From positions 1 to 26,205 of the IMG/VR virus record IMGVR_UViG_3300015603_000058: DNA of 26,205 nucleotides, one strand, 5' to 3'. A model generated the notes under the pieces. The model was given only the letters and a program-made list of their open reading frames with translations, was not told the DNA's origin and did no database searches. Of this stretch, positions 1 to 7,013 are shown one piece after another; within the stretch, counting starts at the first letter, position 1, and each line of letters opens with the position of its first letter. Both the position numbers and the translations under genes were made by a program. The DNA is from a virus.

Positions 1-2046
1 CCCGGTGACAGGCTGAATGAGTACCTTCAAAACCGAGGTCTTGAGCGTGTTTTTGATGGTGTCCCACAAGCCCTGAAAAAAGCCCTTGCCCGATTCAAAG
101 GCGCGCATCAGGGCGTCTTCCCAGTATTTGGATGACTCTTCGGCGGCTTTCTTGTTGGCTTTGGTGATGGCATCTGTAGCCTCTAGCCCCGCGCCGGTTG
201 TCAATTCCCCCGACAACTGGTGGCGCAGTGCGATTTGTTCACGCAGGGACTTGAGTTTTTCGCCCCACAGCGTCAGGGTTTGCTGGTCAAAACCGTCTTG
301 GGTGGCAGCGAGCGTGACAGCCGAATCGAGAATGTCGGCATTGCCTTGCAGCATGTCGGTGATTCGGTCTTGCTCGGCGCGTTTGGCCAGTTCGACCTGT
401 TCGGGGGTTTTGCCGATTTCGGCATTGTGCAGGCGCTGCGCATCAATGGCTTTGGTGAGCGATTCGGCCTCCTTGGCGGCACTGCTTTGTAGCCCCACAA
501 GAGCGTCATCATAGGCTTTGGTGGCAGTGGCTTGGTCTTTGGCAGCATCCACCATCAAGGGTTGTTTGGCCAGCAAGGCGTTAACCGCCTCGGCATATTT
601 CGCATAAGTGGGGATGAGGCCAGATTTATAGGCGGCGGCCAGCATGTTGTTTTCTTCGGCCCAGGTGGCGGTAAAGCCGGCGCTTTTGTCCATCAGGTCG
701 TTGTACTTGGCCAAGCCTTTGGCGGCTTCGGTGACAGCGGCTTTTGGGGTGGCTTCTTTGAACTTCTTTTCGATACCGGCAATGGTGTCGATGTAGGCTT
801 GTTTGTTTTTTGGGGTTTGCTCAACAGCAGCGAACTTTTCTTGCGCTTGGGCGATTTCGCGCTGCATTTGCACTTGTTTGGACAGGTATTTATCGTGCTC
901 CTGATCAAATATGGCCTGGGCATGAAGGGCTTTAACTTCAGCTTCTTTAGCTTCTGCACTGCGTTTCTGCATGCGCTCAGACTCACCGGCATAAGAGAGC
1001 TGTTCTTTGAGTACGCCTAGCGCTTCTTTTTGCCGCGCAAGTTCCAAGCCATTAAAACCTTGTGGTCCGGCTGAGATCGTCAATTCAAGATCGGCAACCT
1101 TCTTGCGAATTGCAATCGTCGGGTCGGCATCATCACGGCCCAAGCCTTTCATGGCGTTCCACGCGCCAATAGCCGCGCCTTTCACGCCACCCCAAGCGGC
1201 TTCGATATAGCCCAAATTTTCTTTAAGGCCGGTCAGGACAATTTTTTCAGAATCAGCACGCGCCTGCTGGGCCAGCGCGCCCGCTTCAAGCACTTGGCCC
1301 TGCTCCATCAAGGCCTTGATCTGCTCGTACACGCCCAGCGTCAAATAGTGGGTGCTGTCGTTGAGTTTGAGGCTGGCTTCCAGCGGGGCTTTGCCAAGTT
1401 CGGCAAATTCTTTGGCGGTGTCGGCCACAGCGATACCGGTGCGCTTTTGCAAGTCAATGGCCAGGGCGGAGAATTCTTCGATCTTGTTGGAGGCAATAGC
1501 GCCATTGGCGACAAAGGCGGTGACGGCTTCGGCGGCGGCACCGGTACTGGCGCTGGAGGTGGCGCTGATGTGCGCGGCCATGGCTTGCATTTGCGCCACG
1601 GTGGTGCCAGCGGCATTGCCTGATAACAGGATGGCTTTGCTGTATTCGTGCGCCTCTTGCGTGCCTTGGTAGTAAGCCACTGCCACCGCACTGAGGGCGG
1701 CACCGGCCAACATATACGGGTTGACCAACCCCATGATGTAGCCGCCCATGGCTTTGGCCGCTGGTCCGACGCCGCCAAACATGTCTTTAAGCTGTCCGCC
1801 TTGCTGCAGCATGACAGTCAACGGGTTTTGCCCGGCCTGCAAACTGACCACAATGTCAGTGAACTGCGCCGGGATGCCGCGCGTGGCAAAGGCGAGTTGC
1901 TTGGCTGAGATTTCACCTTTTTGCAGGTACTTTTCAACCTGCTCACCGGCGTCTTTGGCGGCAACAGCGGTGTCTTTAAAGGCTTTGACGCCAGAGTCAG
2001 AATTTCCCTTGATGACAAACCCGTATTCGGTGTTGCTGCTGCTCAT
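1..2046 (-). CDS. H: Phage tail length tape measure protein (C-terminus beyond window)
   Basis: This is the scaffold-ruler that sets tail length and is packed inside the tail tube. The frame is open for 682 codons from the ATG at 2046 to the left edge, so the C-terminus is missing. Residues about 45-100 contain QFTDIVVSLQAGQNPLTVML followed by QQGGQLKDMFGG, the signature of the lambda gpH-type tape measure domain. A hydrophobic, Gly/Ala-rich stretch follows (GGYIMGLVNPYMLAGAALSA). The middle is long, charged and helical, with many Lys, Glu and Gln, as expected for a coiled rod. The segment nearest the edge (ESGKGFFQGLWDTIKNTLK) resembles the conserved C-terminal region of this family. The gene lies just downstream of the G/G-T chaperone genes, as in lambda, where the G-T extension binds gpH. 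The start is 9 nt past the G-T stop. Confidence 0.93.
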   Translation of the reverse strand, partial: MSSSNTEYGFVIKGNSDSGVKAFKDTAVAAKDAGEQVEKYLQKGEISAKQLAFATRGIPAQFTDIVVSLQAGQNPLTVMLQQGGQLKDMFGGVGPAAKAMGGYIMGLVNPYMLAGAALSAVAVAYYQGTQEAHEYSKAILLSGNAAGTTVAQMQAMAAHISATSSASTGAAAEAVTAFVANGAIASNKIEEFSALAIDLQKRTGIAVADTAKEFAELGKAPLEASLKLNDSTHYLTLGVYEQIKALMEQGQVLEAGALAQQARADSEKIVLTGLKENLGYIEAAWGGVKGAAIGAWNAMKGLGRDDADPTIAIRKKVADLELTISAGPQGFNGLELARQKEALGVLKEQLSYAGESERMQKRSAEAKEAEVKALHAQAIFDQEHDKYLSKQVQMQREIAQAQEKFAAVEQTPKNKQAYIDTIAGIEKKFKEATPKAAVTEAAKGLAKYNDLMDKSAGFTATWAEENNMLAAAYKSGLIPTYAKYAEAVNALLAKQPLMVDAAKDQATATKAYDDALVGLQSSAAKEAESLTKAIDAQRLHNAEIGKTPEQVELAKRAEQDRITDMLQGNADILDSAVTLAATQDGFDQQTLTLWGEKLKSLREQIALRHQLSGELTTGAGLEATDAITKANKKAAEESSKYWEDALMRAFESGKGFFQGLWDTIKNTLKTSVLKVLIQPVTG

Positions 2047-2055
2047 GGCTAGCCC

Positions 2056-2448
2056 CTAGTCGCGTGTGTTGAGCACTTGCAGCGCGGCACGCTCCATCTG
2101 CTGGATTTGCCAGAACAAGAGTTTGGCATCGGGCGCGGGGGCGTCGTCAGGCGGGTCGGGCAGGTGCTGCTGCACGTAGTCAAGTAGCTCGTATTTGAGC
2201 CCTTGGTAATGCAGGCCCGCCATACCAAGCTGCATATTCCACTGGCTGGCCATGGCGCAAAACAGATCGCAGCAGCACTGGTGTTCGGGCCATATTTCGA
2301 CCTGGTTTTGCTCGATGTTTTGCAGTAGTTCAGCACGCTTTTGCTCCAGGACTTCGGGCGGCGCACCGCTGGCTTTGAGGCCATCGAGCGCGGATTCATC
2401 AACCGTTGCGGCGCCACCAGTAGCCCAGTGGCGGGCAACGGCGGCTAG
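2056..2448 (-). CDS. T: T extension of tail assembly chaperone, made by -1 frameshift (DUF1799-type)
   Basis: This 130-codon frame is read in -1 relative to the upstream chaperone gene and begins exactly where that gene's slippery site ends, giving a fusion of about 293 residues. It has no credible start of its own: the only internal ATG (2253) has no Shine-Dalgarno sequence and would cut off half the domain. The central part, with EIWPEHQCCCDLFCAMASQW followed by NMQLGMAGLHYQGLKYELL, matches the pattern of DUF1799 phage proteins, which sit in the gpT position between gpG-like and tape measure genes. In lambda the T part of gpG-T contacts the tape measure protein during tail assembly. The stop is 9 nt before the tape measure start. 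Family assignment is from memory of the motif; the frame geometry is seen directly. Confidence 0.85.
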   Translation of the reverse strand, partial: LAAVARHWATGGAATVDESALDGLKASGAPPEVLEQKRAELLQNIEQNQVEIWPEHQCCCDLFCAMASQWNMQLGMAGLHYQGLKYELLDYVQQHLPDPPDDAPAPDAKLLFWQIQQMERAALQVLNTRD

Positions 2449-2454
2449 TTTTTT
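2403..2454 (-). other. Programmed -1 ribosomal frameshift signal (slippery heptamer plus hairpin)
   Basis: On the minus strand the zero-frame codons GCA AAA AAC TAG contain the classical X XXY YYZ heptamer A AAA AAC (2454-2448), with the zero-frame stop directly after it (2447-2445). Six nucleotides after the heptamer a stem begins: CCGTTGC (2441-2435) pairs perfectly with GCAACGG (2409-2403), and inside it CGCCAC (2433-2428) pairs with GTGGCG (2417-2412) around a 10-nt loop. That gives 13 base pairs, mostly G-C, at the usual 5-9 nt spacing. A -1 slip leads straight into the 130-codon T frame. Heptamer, stop, spacer, stem and downstream frame all agree. Confidence 0.88.
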
Positions 2455-2936
2455 GCGGCGAGGTGGGCGCTGGCCGTGGGGCTGAAGGAGCCATAAAACG
2501 CATTCACTGCGGCCGTCAGCAAGCCAATGTATTCGTCGCAGATTTCAAAGAAACCAGCATGAGTGAAAGCAATTGGGTTTTGCCCTTCATCTTGCACGCC
2601 GCTCCAGCCGGTCATGTAGTTGGTCAGCAGCTCGGTAAAGTCAGCGCGGATGTCCTCATTGTTCTCGTCGGTGATTTGTGCGCAGGCGTCATCACTGAGC
2701 TGGTCGGACACGTCAAGCCCTTTTTCCAGGTCGGCGGCGCGTTTTTTGATGGGCGCGAGCTTTTTGTTGCGCTCGGCGTGCTTGATGGCGTTGGCTTTGA
2801 TCAGGGCGTCAAATTCGGTTTGCTTGATGCGCTTGAATTGGGCGTCAAACTTGACTTCTTTGAGGGCGCCACGGGCATCGAGTTGCTTCAAGGTGACAGG
2901 GGCGAAGAACTTGGGGCTGGCAGTTTTGACAAGCAT
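2445..2936 (-). CDS. G: Tail assembly chaperone (gpG-like)
   Basis: This 163-residue protein occupies the lambda G position between tail tube and tape measure genes. The motif TNYMTGWSGVQDEGQNPIAF (about residues 107-126) is typical of phage tail assembly chaperones, which coat the tape measure protein and recruit tail tube subunits but are absent from the virion. The N-terminal half is rich in Lys and Asp/Glu and helical. The zero frame ends on the slippery AAA AAC TAG, so most ribosomes should make this short form and a minority the G-T fusion. The start ATG (2936) has a pyrimidine-rich leader with no visible Shine-Dalgarno sequence; no better start exists in frame. Assignment rests on context and motif. 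Confidence 0.85.
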   Translation of the reverse strand: MLVKTASPKFFAPVTLKQLDARGALKEVKFDAQFKRIKQTEFDALIKANAIKHAERNKKLAPIKKRAADLEKGLDVSDQLSDDACAQITDENNEDIRADFTELLTNYMTGWSGVQDEGQNPIAFTHAGFFEICDEYIGLLTAAVNAFYGSFSPTASAHLAAKN

Positions 2937-2968
2937 GGTAGGTGGGGCGTAGGTGGGTGAGGCATTAA

Positions 2969-2987
2969 CCGGGGTGATTGGCCCCGG
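2969..2987 (-). terminator. Hairpin between tail tube and chaperone genes
   Basis: Perfect CCGGGG/CCCCGG arms (2969-2974 and 2982-2987) with a 7-nt loop lie between the tail tube stop and the chaperone start. On the minus strand there is no real U-run after the stem, so this is more likely an attenuator or RNA-processing and stability hairpin that keeps tube protein more abundant than chaperone. That role is inferred. Confidence 0.35.
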
Positions 2988-2995
2988 CGTTTGGC

Positions 2996-3973
2996 TTAGA
3001 AGCTGGTGACGATGCGCAGTTCGTTGTTACCGGCACCGGTAGGCGGCAGCACCAGTTTGAAGTTATTCATCAACTTGCCATTGAGGTCGCCGTAGGCGGG
3101 GCTGATGAGCTGCACGCCAGGGGCGAAGATCAGGGTTTTGTTGCCAACAGTGGTACCGTGCACCAGGCCCATGCTTTGCAGGGTGTTGGCTTTGACGCTG
3201 GCCATGAAGGTCACGTCTTGCGCAGCGGTCAAATCGACCTCGAGGTCGCCAGTGATCTTGCGGTCCATGATTTCGACCGACTCACCGCCGATCAAGGGGA
3301 TGAAGGGAGCGTCGACACCAAAGTCAAACGTCAGCTTGCTGTAGGGGGTGACGGTACCGGCCGCCAATGCCGGGGCCACAGTGGGCGCATGGGTGCAACC
3401 GAGCAACAAGTCAGCAGTGTTGGCATCAGAGACCACTTGCGGGGTTTTCCAACTGGTGTAATCAACGCCAGCCGGGGCATCAGCGGCGACACCGCCGTCA
3501 ATGCCTTTGAATTGGAATTTGATCTTCGGAATGACGCCAGCGCTCAGGTCGAGTGAGGCGGTGCCACGGCAGCCCAGCAGTTTGTGCAACACGCCGTCAG
3601 CGTAGTAATACATGTCAACCCACTCAAAAGCGGTACTGATGGGTAGGTAGTCGACCCGCGTGAGGGCTACCAGTGTTTCGGCAAAACCGCAGGCGCGCAG
3701 CAGCGACCCCCAGGACGGCGCGATGCCTGCTGTGCCAGAGCCGACTAACTCAACACTGAAGCCGAGCGATTTAAAGGCGGTGCCGACCAGGTTTTCACTG
3801 GCGCCCATGTAGGCGCGGATGAAATTACGGTCGACGTTGGTCGCTTCCAGTGGCGTGAAGGACACGTCACTGGCCAGGATGGCGTTGGCAGCACCCGTGG
3901 GGATGATGTCAGTGCCATAGATGGCGCCGAGTTTGGCGAGGATGGTGGTGTTTTTAAGGCGACGTGTGGCCAT
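2996..3973 (-). CDS. V: Major tail tube protein (gpV-like)
   Basis: This 325-residue protein is the likely tail tube subunit that polymerises into the hollow tail shaft. It begins MATRRLKNTTILAKLGAIYG and has features common in siphophage tube proteins: an early TDIIPTGAANAILASDVSF segment, a stretch with SLLRACGF, and a predominantly beta, Gly/Thr/Val-rich composition. It lies directly before the G/G-T chaperones and the tape measure gene and 3 nt after a small upstream gene, which is the standard lambda order. It is longer than lambda gpV (246 residues), which usually reflects an added surface domain; many betaproteobacterial prophage tube proteins are of this size. No catalytic motif is expected. 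Confidence 0.82.
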   Translation of the reverse strand: MATRRLKNTTILAKLGAIYGTDIIPTGAANAILASDVSFTPLEATNVDRNFIRAYMGASENLVGTAFKSLGFSVELVGSGTAGIAPSWGSLLRACGFAETLVALTRVDYLPISTAFEWVDMYYYADGVLHKLLGCRGTASLDLSAGVIPKIKFQFKGIDGGVAADAPAGVDYTSWKTPQVVSDANTADLLLGCTHAPTVAPALAAGTVTPYSKLTFDFGVDAPFIPLIGGESVEIMDRKITGDLEVDLTAAQDVTFMASVKANTLQSMGLVHGTTVGNKTLIFAPGVQLISPAYGDLNGKLMNNFKLVLPPTGAGNNELRIVTSF

Positions 3974-3976
3974 GAT

Positions 3977-4168
3977 TTACTCCTGAGTGGGGGTATTGGA
4001 AAGGGGTGCGGCGGCAACCGGGGTAGCCTCTACGCCAGCGCATTCGATCAGTGTGGTTTTGCCTGTGGCTGGGTCAAAGCGGTAGCTGCCGCCTTGGCCG
4101 AAGAAGGGGTGCTTGGGGTCGTCGACAGCGGCCTCGTTGGCGGGTTTGATGGGGAGAATGGTGGCCAT
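3977..4168 (-). CDS. Small phage protein between tail terminator and tail tube genes
   Basis: This 63-residue protein starts MATILPIKPANEAAVDDPKH and contains HPFFGQGGSYRFDPATGKTT. It is soluble, with no membrane segment, signal or recognisable enzyme motif. It sits 13 nt after the tail terminator stop and 3 nt before the tail tube start, so it is almost certainly cotranslated with tail genes. I do not recognise a family; small proteins at this position are common in prophages with this tail module. The leader has no clear Shine-Dalgarno sequence, so expression may depend on coupling to the upstream gene. Confidence 0.65.
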   Translation of the reverse strand: MATILPIKPANEAAVDDPKHPFFGQGGSYRFDPATGKTTLIECAGVEATPVAAAPLSNTPTQE

Positions 4169-4181
4169 GGGGGTTTTCCGA

Positions 4182-4643
4182 TCAGGTAGTAATCAGGTTG
4201 GCAAAAGGGGTTCGGTGCGTCAAGGTAAACAGGCATTGGCAGGCGCCCAGCGTGGTGTCGGCTTCGTCTTCGGCCCATTGCATGGCGCCGGGGTTGATCT
4301 CGCTGATGAGGGCGCACAAAGCGGCATTGGTCAGCAGGCTTTGCTGCACACTGGCGGCGAGCAGGCTGGCGGCGTCAAAGGCTTTGAGGGGCACATCCCC
4401 CAACACATCACGCGCCAGGCATTCAACCCGGATGCGAGTGGTCCAGTCGACCGGGGCACTGCCGCCAATCAACGGCCGGGGCAGGCTTTGGTCAAGGAAC
4501 ACCCGTATCTGGCTGGCCACGTCTTGCGCCATAGGGCGGCGGCTGTCGCGCATGGTCTTGATGGCAACACCAGCCAGTTCGGCACTGGCGCCGAGGGCGG
4601 CCACGGCTGCGTCATAGACGATCAGTTGTGCGGTGCTGATCAT
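4182..4643 (-). CDS. U: Tail terminator / minor tail protein (gpU-like)
   Basis: This 153-residue protein probably caps the growing tail tube and stops polymerisation, as lambda gpU does. The pattern TTRIRVECLARD (about residues 67-78), then a helix with ASLLAASVQQSLL, and near the end a Trp, an acidic DEAD-TTLGA stretch and a C-terminal beta segment ending in FTLTHRT, is the pattern I associate with prophage gpU-type proteins. Its start overlaps the stop of the FII-like gene by ATGA, a head-tail junction order that matches lambda (FII, Z, U, V), except that the Z-like gene is elsewhere in this window. Confidence 0.68.
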   Translation of the reverse strand: MISTAQLIVYDAAVAALGASAELAGVAIKTMRDSRRPMAQDVASQIRVFLDQSLPRPLIGGSAPVDWTTRIRVECLARDVLGDVPLKAFDAASLLAASVQQSLLTNAALCALISEINPGAMQWAEDEADTTLGACQCLFTLTHRTPFANLITT

Positions 4644-4948
4644 GCCAGTTCCAATAATAAGGTGGACAGGCCGAAGCCGTCGGGGTTGTGCACAGCTACG
4701 GTGTAATTGACCGCATTGACAACTAATGCCATATCAACCACGTCAACCGGAACGTTCTGAGTAGCAAGAACCAAGGTAGGCTGGCTAGCCTGAATGTCTG
4801 AGCCCAGCAATTTGATGTTTTCCAACGGGTCAGAAAACAAGCATGGCAAGTCAACCCCGCCCATATTTACCAGCACATTGCCGAGCATGGGCGCAATGAC
4901 GGCGTTCATGTCGGCGATGGCTTGAGCAAATAAAGGCAGAGCAGTCAT
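4640..4948 (-). CDS. FII: Head-tail joining protein (FII-like)
   Basis: This 102-residue protein lies between the major capsid gene and the tail terminator, where lambda encodes FII, the neck protein that makes the finished head ready for tail docking. It has the helix-then-beta layout of that family: an N-terminal helix (residues 5-22), then VNMGGVDLPCLFSDP and a C-terminal beta region NAVNYTVAVHNPDGFGL. Length is close to lambda FII (117). The stop overlaps the next start (ATGA), so translation is coupled. The assignment is by position and general pattern more than by a diagnostic motif. Confidence 0.62.
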   Translation of the reverse strand: MTALPLFAQAIADMNAVIAPMLGNVLVNMGGVDLPCLFSDPLENIKLLGSDIQASQPTLVLATQNVPVDVVDMALVVNAVNYTVAVHNPDGFGLSTLLLELA

Positions 4949-4959
4949 GGTGCAGCTTC

Positions 4960-5970
4960 TTAAACCGTGGCGCCCAGGCTGGCGTTGACGCGGTACGGCA
5001 CCGTGAGCGGGGCGCTTTGCAGCAGCAGCAGGCGAACGGCTGGGTCTTCTTCAATCCAGCTCTTGGAGAAGTAGGGCATGGCCTGAAAGCCAGCAGCCTC
5101 ATCCTTGATGGCACCGTAGGCGCGCGTGCCTTCAACGTCTGCACCCAGAACCAGCACGGTGCGTGCGGGCAGGTAAGGTGTGAGCACCAGGGTGTCCGGG
5201 TGCTCATACCAACCGGCATAAACCCAGATGTCAAACGTGCCGATGTTGCCCATGTAGCGGCCGCCTTCACCAGTGACGGTGGGCACCAGTTGGTCGGTAC
5301 CCCGGAAACGGTCCAGCAGATTTTGCACCTTGGTGCTGGCAGAGAACAGTTTCCAGGCCTCCACGTCCATGACCAGGGTGTTGGCGGCACTGGCGCTCTT
5401 TTCTGTAACCAGCATGGACCAGGTTTGCACGTCGTCCAGCGGTTCAACACCCGCAGCGCCCCACAGGGTGGCACCAGCCAGGGTGACTGTCAAAGCAGCA
5501 TCCCGGCCAAAATCGACAACCTGGGTGGGGTACAAGTCGCCAGCCACAGTGACAGCCCCAGTACGCAGCGCCTCAACTGCCATGACCTCTTGCCGGCGTG
5601 TGAGCATAGCGATCTGGTCGATCAGGTTGTTAGTGAGTGCTAATTGCAGGCGCTGGGCAGGAGAGAGTTCGCCTCCGATACGCTCACCAATAGCCCGCTT
5701 GAAAGGTCGGCTGGAGTCAAATACGCGCTTGTCTTTGATGTAGGCCGGGGCGAATGTCTTGGTGGTATAACCCTTGTCGAGCACAACCTTACCGGCCACG
5801 ATGGGCGCGACAAAGGGGGCCAGACGGCGCCGGTTGGAGTCCACGTCGAAGTGAATTTCTTCGCTGGTCTCCGTTTGGATGTTGCGGAAAAAGCTGTTCA
5901 GGATGAACGGTGCGGGGGCTGGCAGCGCGGAGATAACCCGGCTGAGTACGGCGGTGGAAAAGATGTCCAT
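4960..5970 (-). CDS. E: Major capsid protein E family
   Basis: This 336-residue protein is the HK97-fold shell subunit of the lambda E family. Supporting features are length (lambda E is 341), the N-terminal MDIFSTAVLSRVIS, FLNSFF-type segment (here FILNSFFRNIQTETSEEIHF), DVDSNRRRLAPFVAPIVAGK, the TKTFAPAYIKDKR segment, and a C-terminal LLLLQSAPLTVPYRVNA. It follows the decoration protein gene, the order E after D seen in lambda. Expression should be very high at late times. Nothing is missing or unusual in the reading frame. Confidence 0.92.
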   Translation of the reverse strand: MDIFSTAVLSRVISALPAPAPFILNSFFRNIQTETSEEIHFDVDSNRRRLAPFVAPIVAGKVVLDKGYTTKTFAPAYIKDKRVFDSSRPFKRAIGERIGGELSPAQRLQLALTNNLIDQIAMLTRRQEVMAVEALRTGAVTVAGDLYPTQVVDFGRDAALTVTLAGATLWGAAGVEPLDDVQTWSMLVTEKSASAANTLVMDVEAWKLFSASTKVQNLLDRFRGTDQLVPTVTGEGGRYMGNIGTFDIWVYAGWYEHPDTLVLTPYLPARTVLVLGADVEGTRAYGAIKDEAAGFQAMPYFSKSWIEEDPAVRLLLLQSAPLTVPYRVNASLGATV

Positions 5971-6013
5971 GGGAGTGGTCTTTCAGTAAGTTAAAGGGTG
6001 GGCTGGGCCTGGC

Positions 6014-6529
6014 TTAGCCGACAGCGGCCAGCAGGGTGATGCCTTTGGCGCGCAAGCCTTCAGCAATACTGGCGGCGCTGTGCCCGGCGCCGATGGTGAG
6101 GGCGTTGGTGGTGAAGTCGCCACGGGCATAGGCCAGCACGGCGACATCGGCCGCTGTAGCATCGACGGCCTCTGCCAGGATCAGGTCTGGCACTTCGCTA
6201 CCATCAACGGCAGCGAGCAGAGATTCAATATATTTGCCGCTGGCGGTAATCTTGCCCAGTACCGCCCCTCGCGCAAGAACCTGACCGGTCAGGATGGTGA
6301 CTTTTCGGCCTACCAGTAATTCATGGTTGCCAGCAATGAGGGCATCAGGGGTATAGGTGCCTTCGGTGGAAAAGGCGGCGTAGGTCATGCCAACCCCCAG
6401 CATGGACAGCCCACTAGCCATGTCAGGCATCGGCAAGGAGGTAATATGCAAGCCAGCAGCCTGCGCGCCAAGAGAGAGCGCGGCAATAGCAACAAGTGCC
6501 AGCACAGCGAAAATTTTGAAGTGTTTCAT
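6014..6529 (-). CDS. D: Head decoration protein D with a signal-peptide-like N-terminal extension
   Basis: The last ~115 residues match the lambda D (HDPD) pattern that stabilises the expanded capsid: GTYTPDALIAGNHELLVGRK, RGAVLGKITASGKY, AVDGSEVPDLILAEAVDATA and ARGDFTTNALTIG. I chose the ATG at 6529, giving 171 residues, because it has a good ribosome site (AGGAAA, 6 nt before). A longer frame upstream to 6736 only reads through the scaffold gene in another frame. The chosen start adds about 55 residues beginning MKHFKIFAVLALVAIAALSL followed by GAQAA, which reads exactly like a Sec signal peptide with an AQA-A cleavage site. That is odd for a capsid protein (lambda D is 110 residues). A later start at the Met of GMTYAAFSTEG would remove it but lacks a ribosome site. 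Confidence 0.85.
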   Translation of the reverse strand: MKHFKIFAVLALVAIAALSLGAQAAGLHITSLPMPDMASGLSMLGVGMTYAAFSTEGTYTPDALIAGNHELLVGRKVTILTGQVLARGAVLGKITASGKYIESLLAAVDGSEVPDLILAEAVDATAADVAVLAYARGDFTTNALTIGAGHSAASIAEGLRAKGITLLAAVG

Positions 6530-6569
6530 GATGTTTCCTGAGGGGTTGAGTGAGGGATTGAGTGCTGTG

Positions 6570-7013
6570 TTACGCAAAGCTGCGCATGGTTTCAAGCACC
6601 TGGGCGGCCATGGCGGCGGCTTCGGATTCGGGGCCGGTGTTGGCGCTGCCTTCAATGCCGTTGACGGCGGGGTTGGCAATACCCGCCATGGCTGCGGCGA
6701 ATGGGCTGGCAGCGGCGGCAGGTTGCGCGCTGCCAACTGCAGCGCCGAGCATGGTGGCAGCTTGTTCAGCCGTCATGCCGGTGTCAATGCAGGCTTTGAC
6801 AATGCCGGGCTGGGCGCTGGCGTTGGCGTGCGACTGGATGGTGCTGATGCGGGTGCGCTCAGTGGCGGCGCCTGCTGCCATGGCGCTGACGGTGGCCGAG
6901 TCAAGCTCGGATTGAGTAAAGGTTTTCATGGTGGGGGCGTCGGGTTGTGCCAAGGTGGCGGGGGCTTGCGGGTTGGCGGACAGTTGACCGCCTGGGGTGC
7001 TGGTTTGGCTCAT
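6570..7013 (-). CDS. Nu3: Internal scaffold protein Nu3-like, nested in frame in the protease gene
   Basis: An in-frame ATG at 7013 is preceded by ACAGGAGCCCAC, a strong Shine-Dalgarno sequence (AGGAG) 6 nt away, inside the protease gene. Starting there gives a 147-residue protein beginning MSQTSTPGGQLSANPQAPAT, ending with the long Ala-rich helix that closes the protease. This repeats lambda, where Nu3 scaffold is expressed from an internal start in C. The scaffold would direct capsid assembly and then be digested. A later ATG (6929, MKTFTQSELD) has no ribosome site. The internal start is strong by sequence, but its use is inferred. Confidence 0.7.
   Translation of the reverse strand: MSQTSTPGGQLSANPQAPATLAQPDAPTMKTFTQSELDSATVSAMAAGAATERTRISTIQSHANASAQPGIVKACIDTGMTAEQAATMLGAAVGSAQPAAAASPFAAAMAGIANPAVNGIEGSANTGPESEAAAMAAQVLETMRSFA

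Noticed and set aside
6530-6736. Upstream extension of the decoration protein frame
   Set aside because: It overlaps the scaffold end in a different frame, is Pro/Ala/Lys-rich shadow sequence, and a well-placed ribosome site lies before the ATG at 6529.
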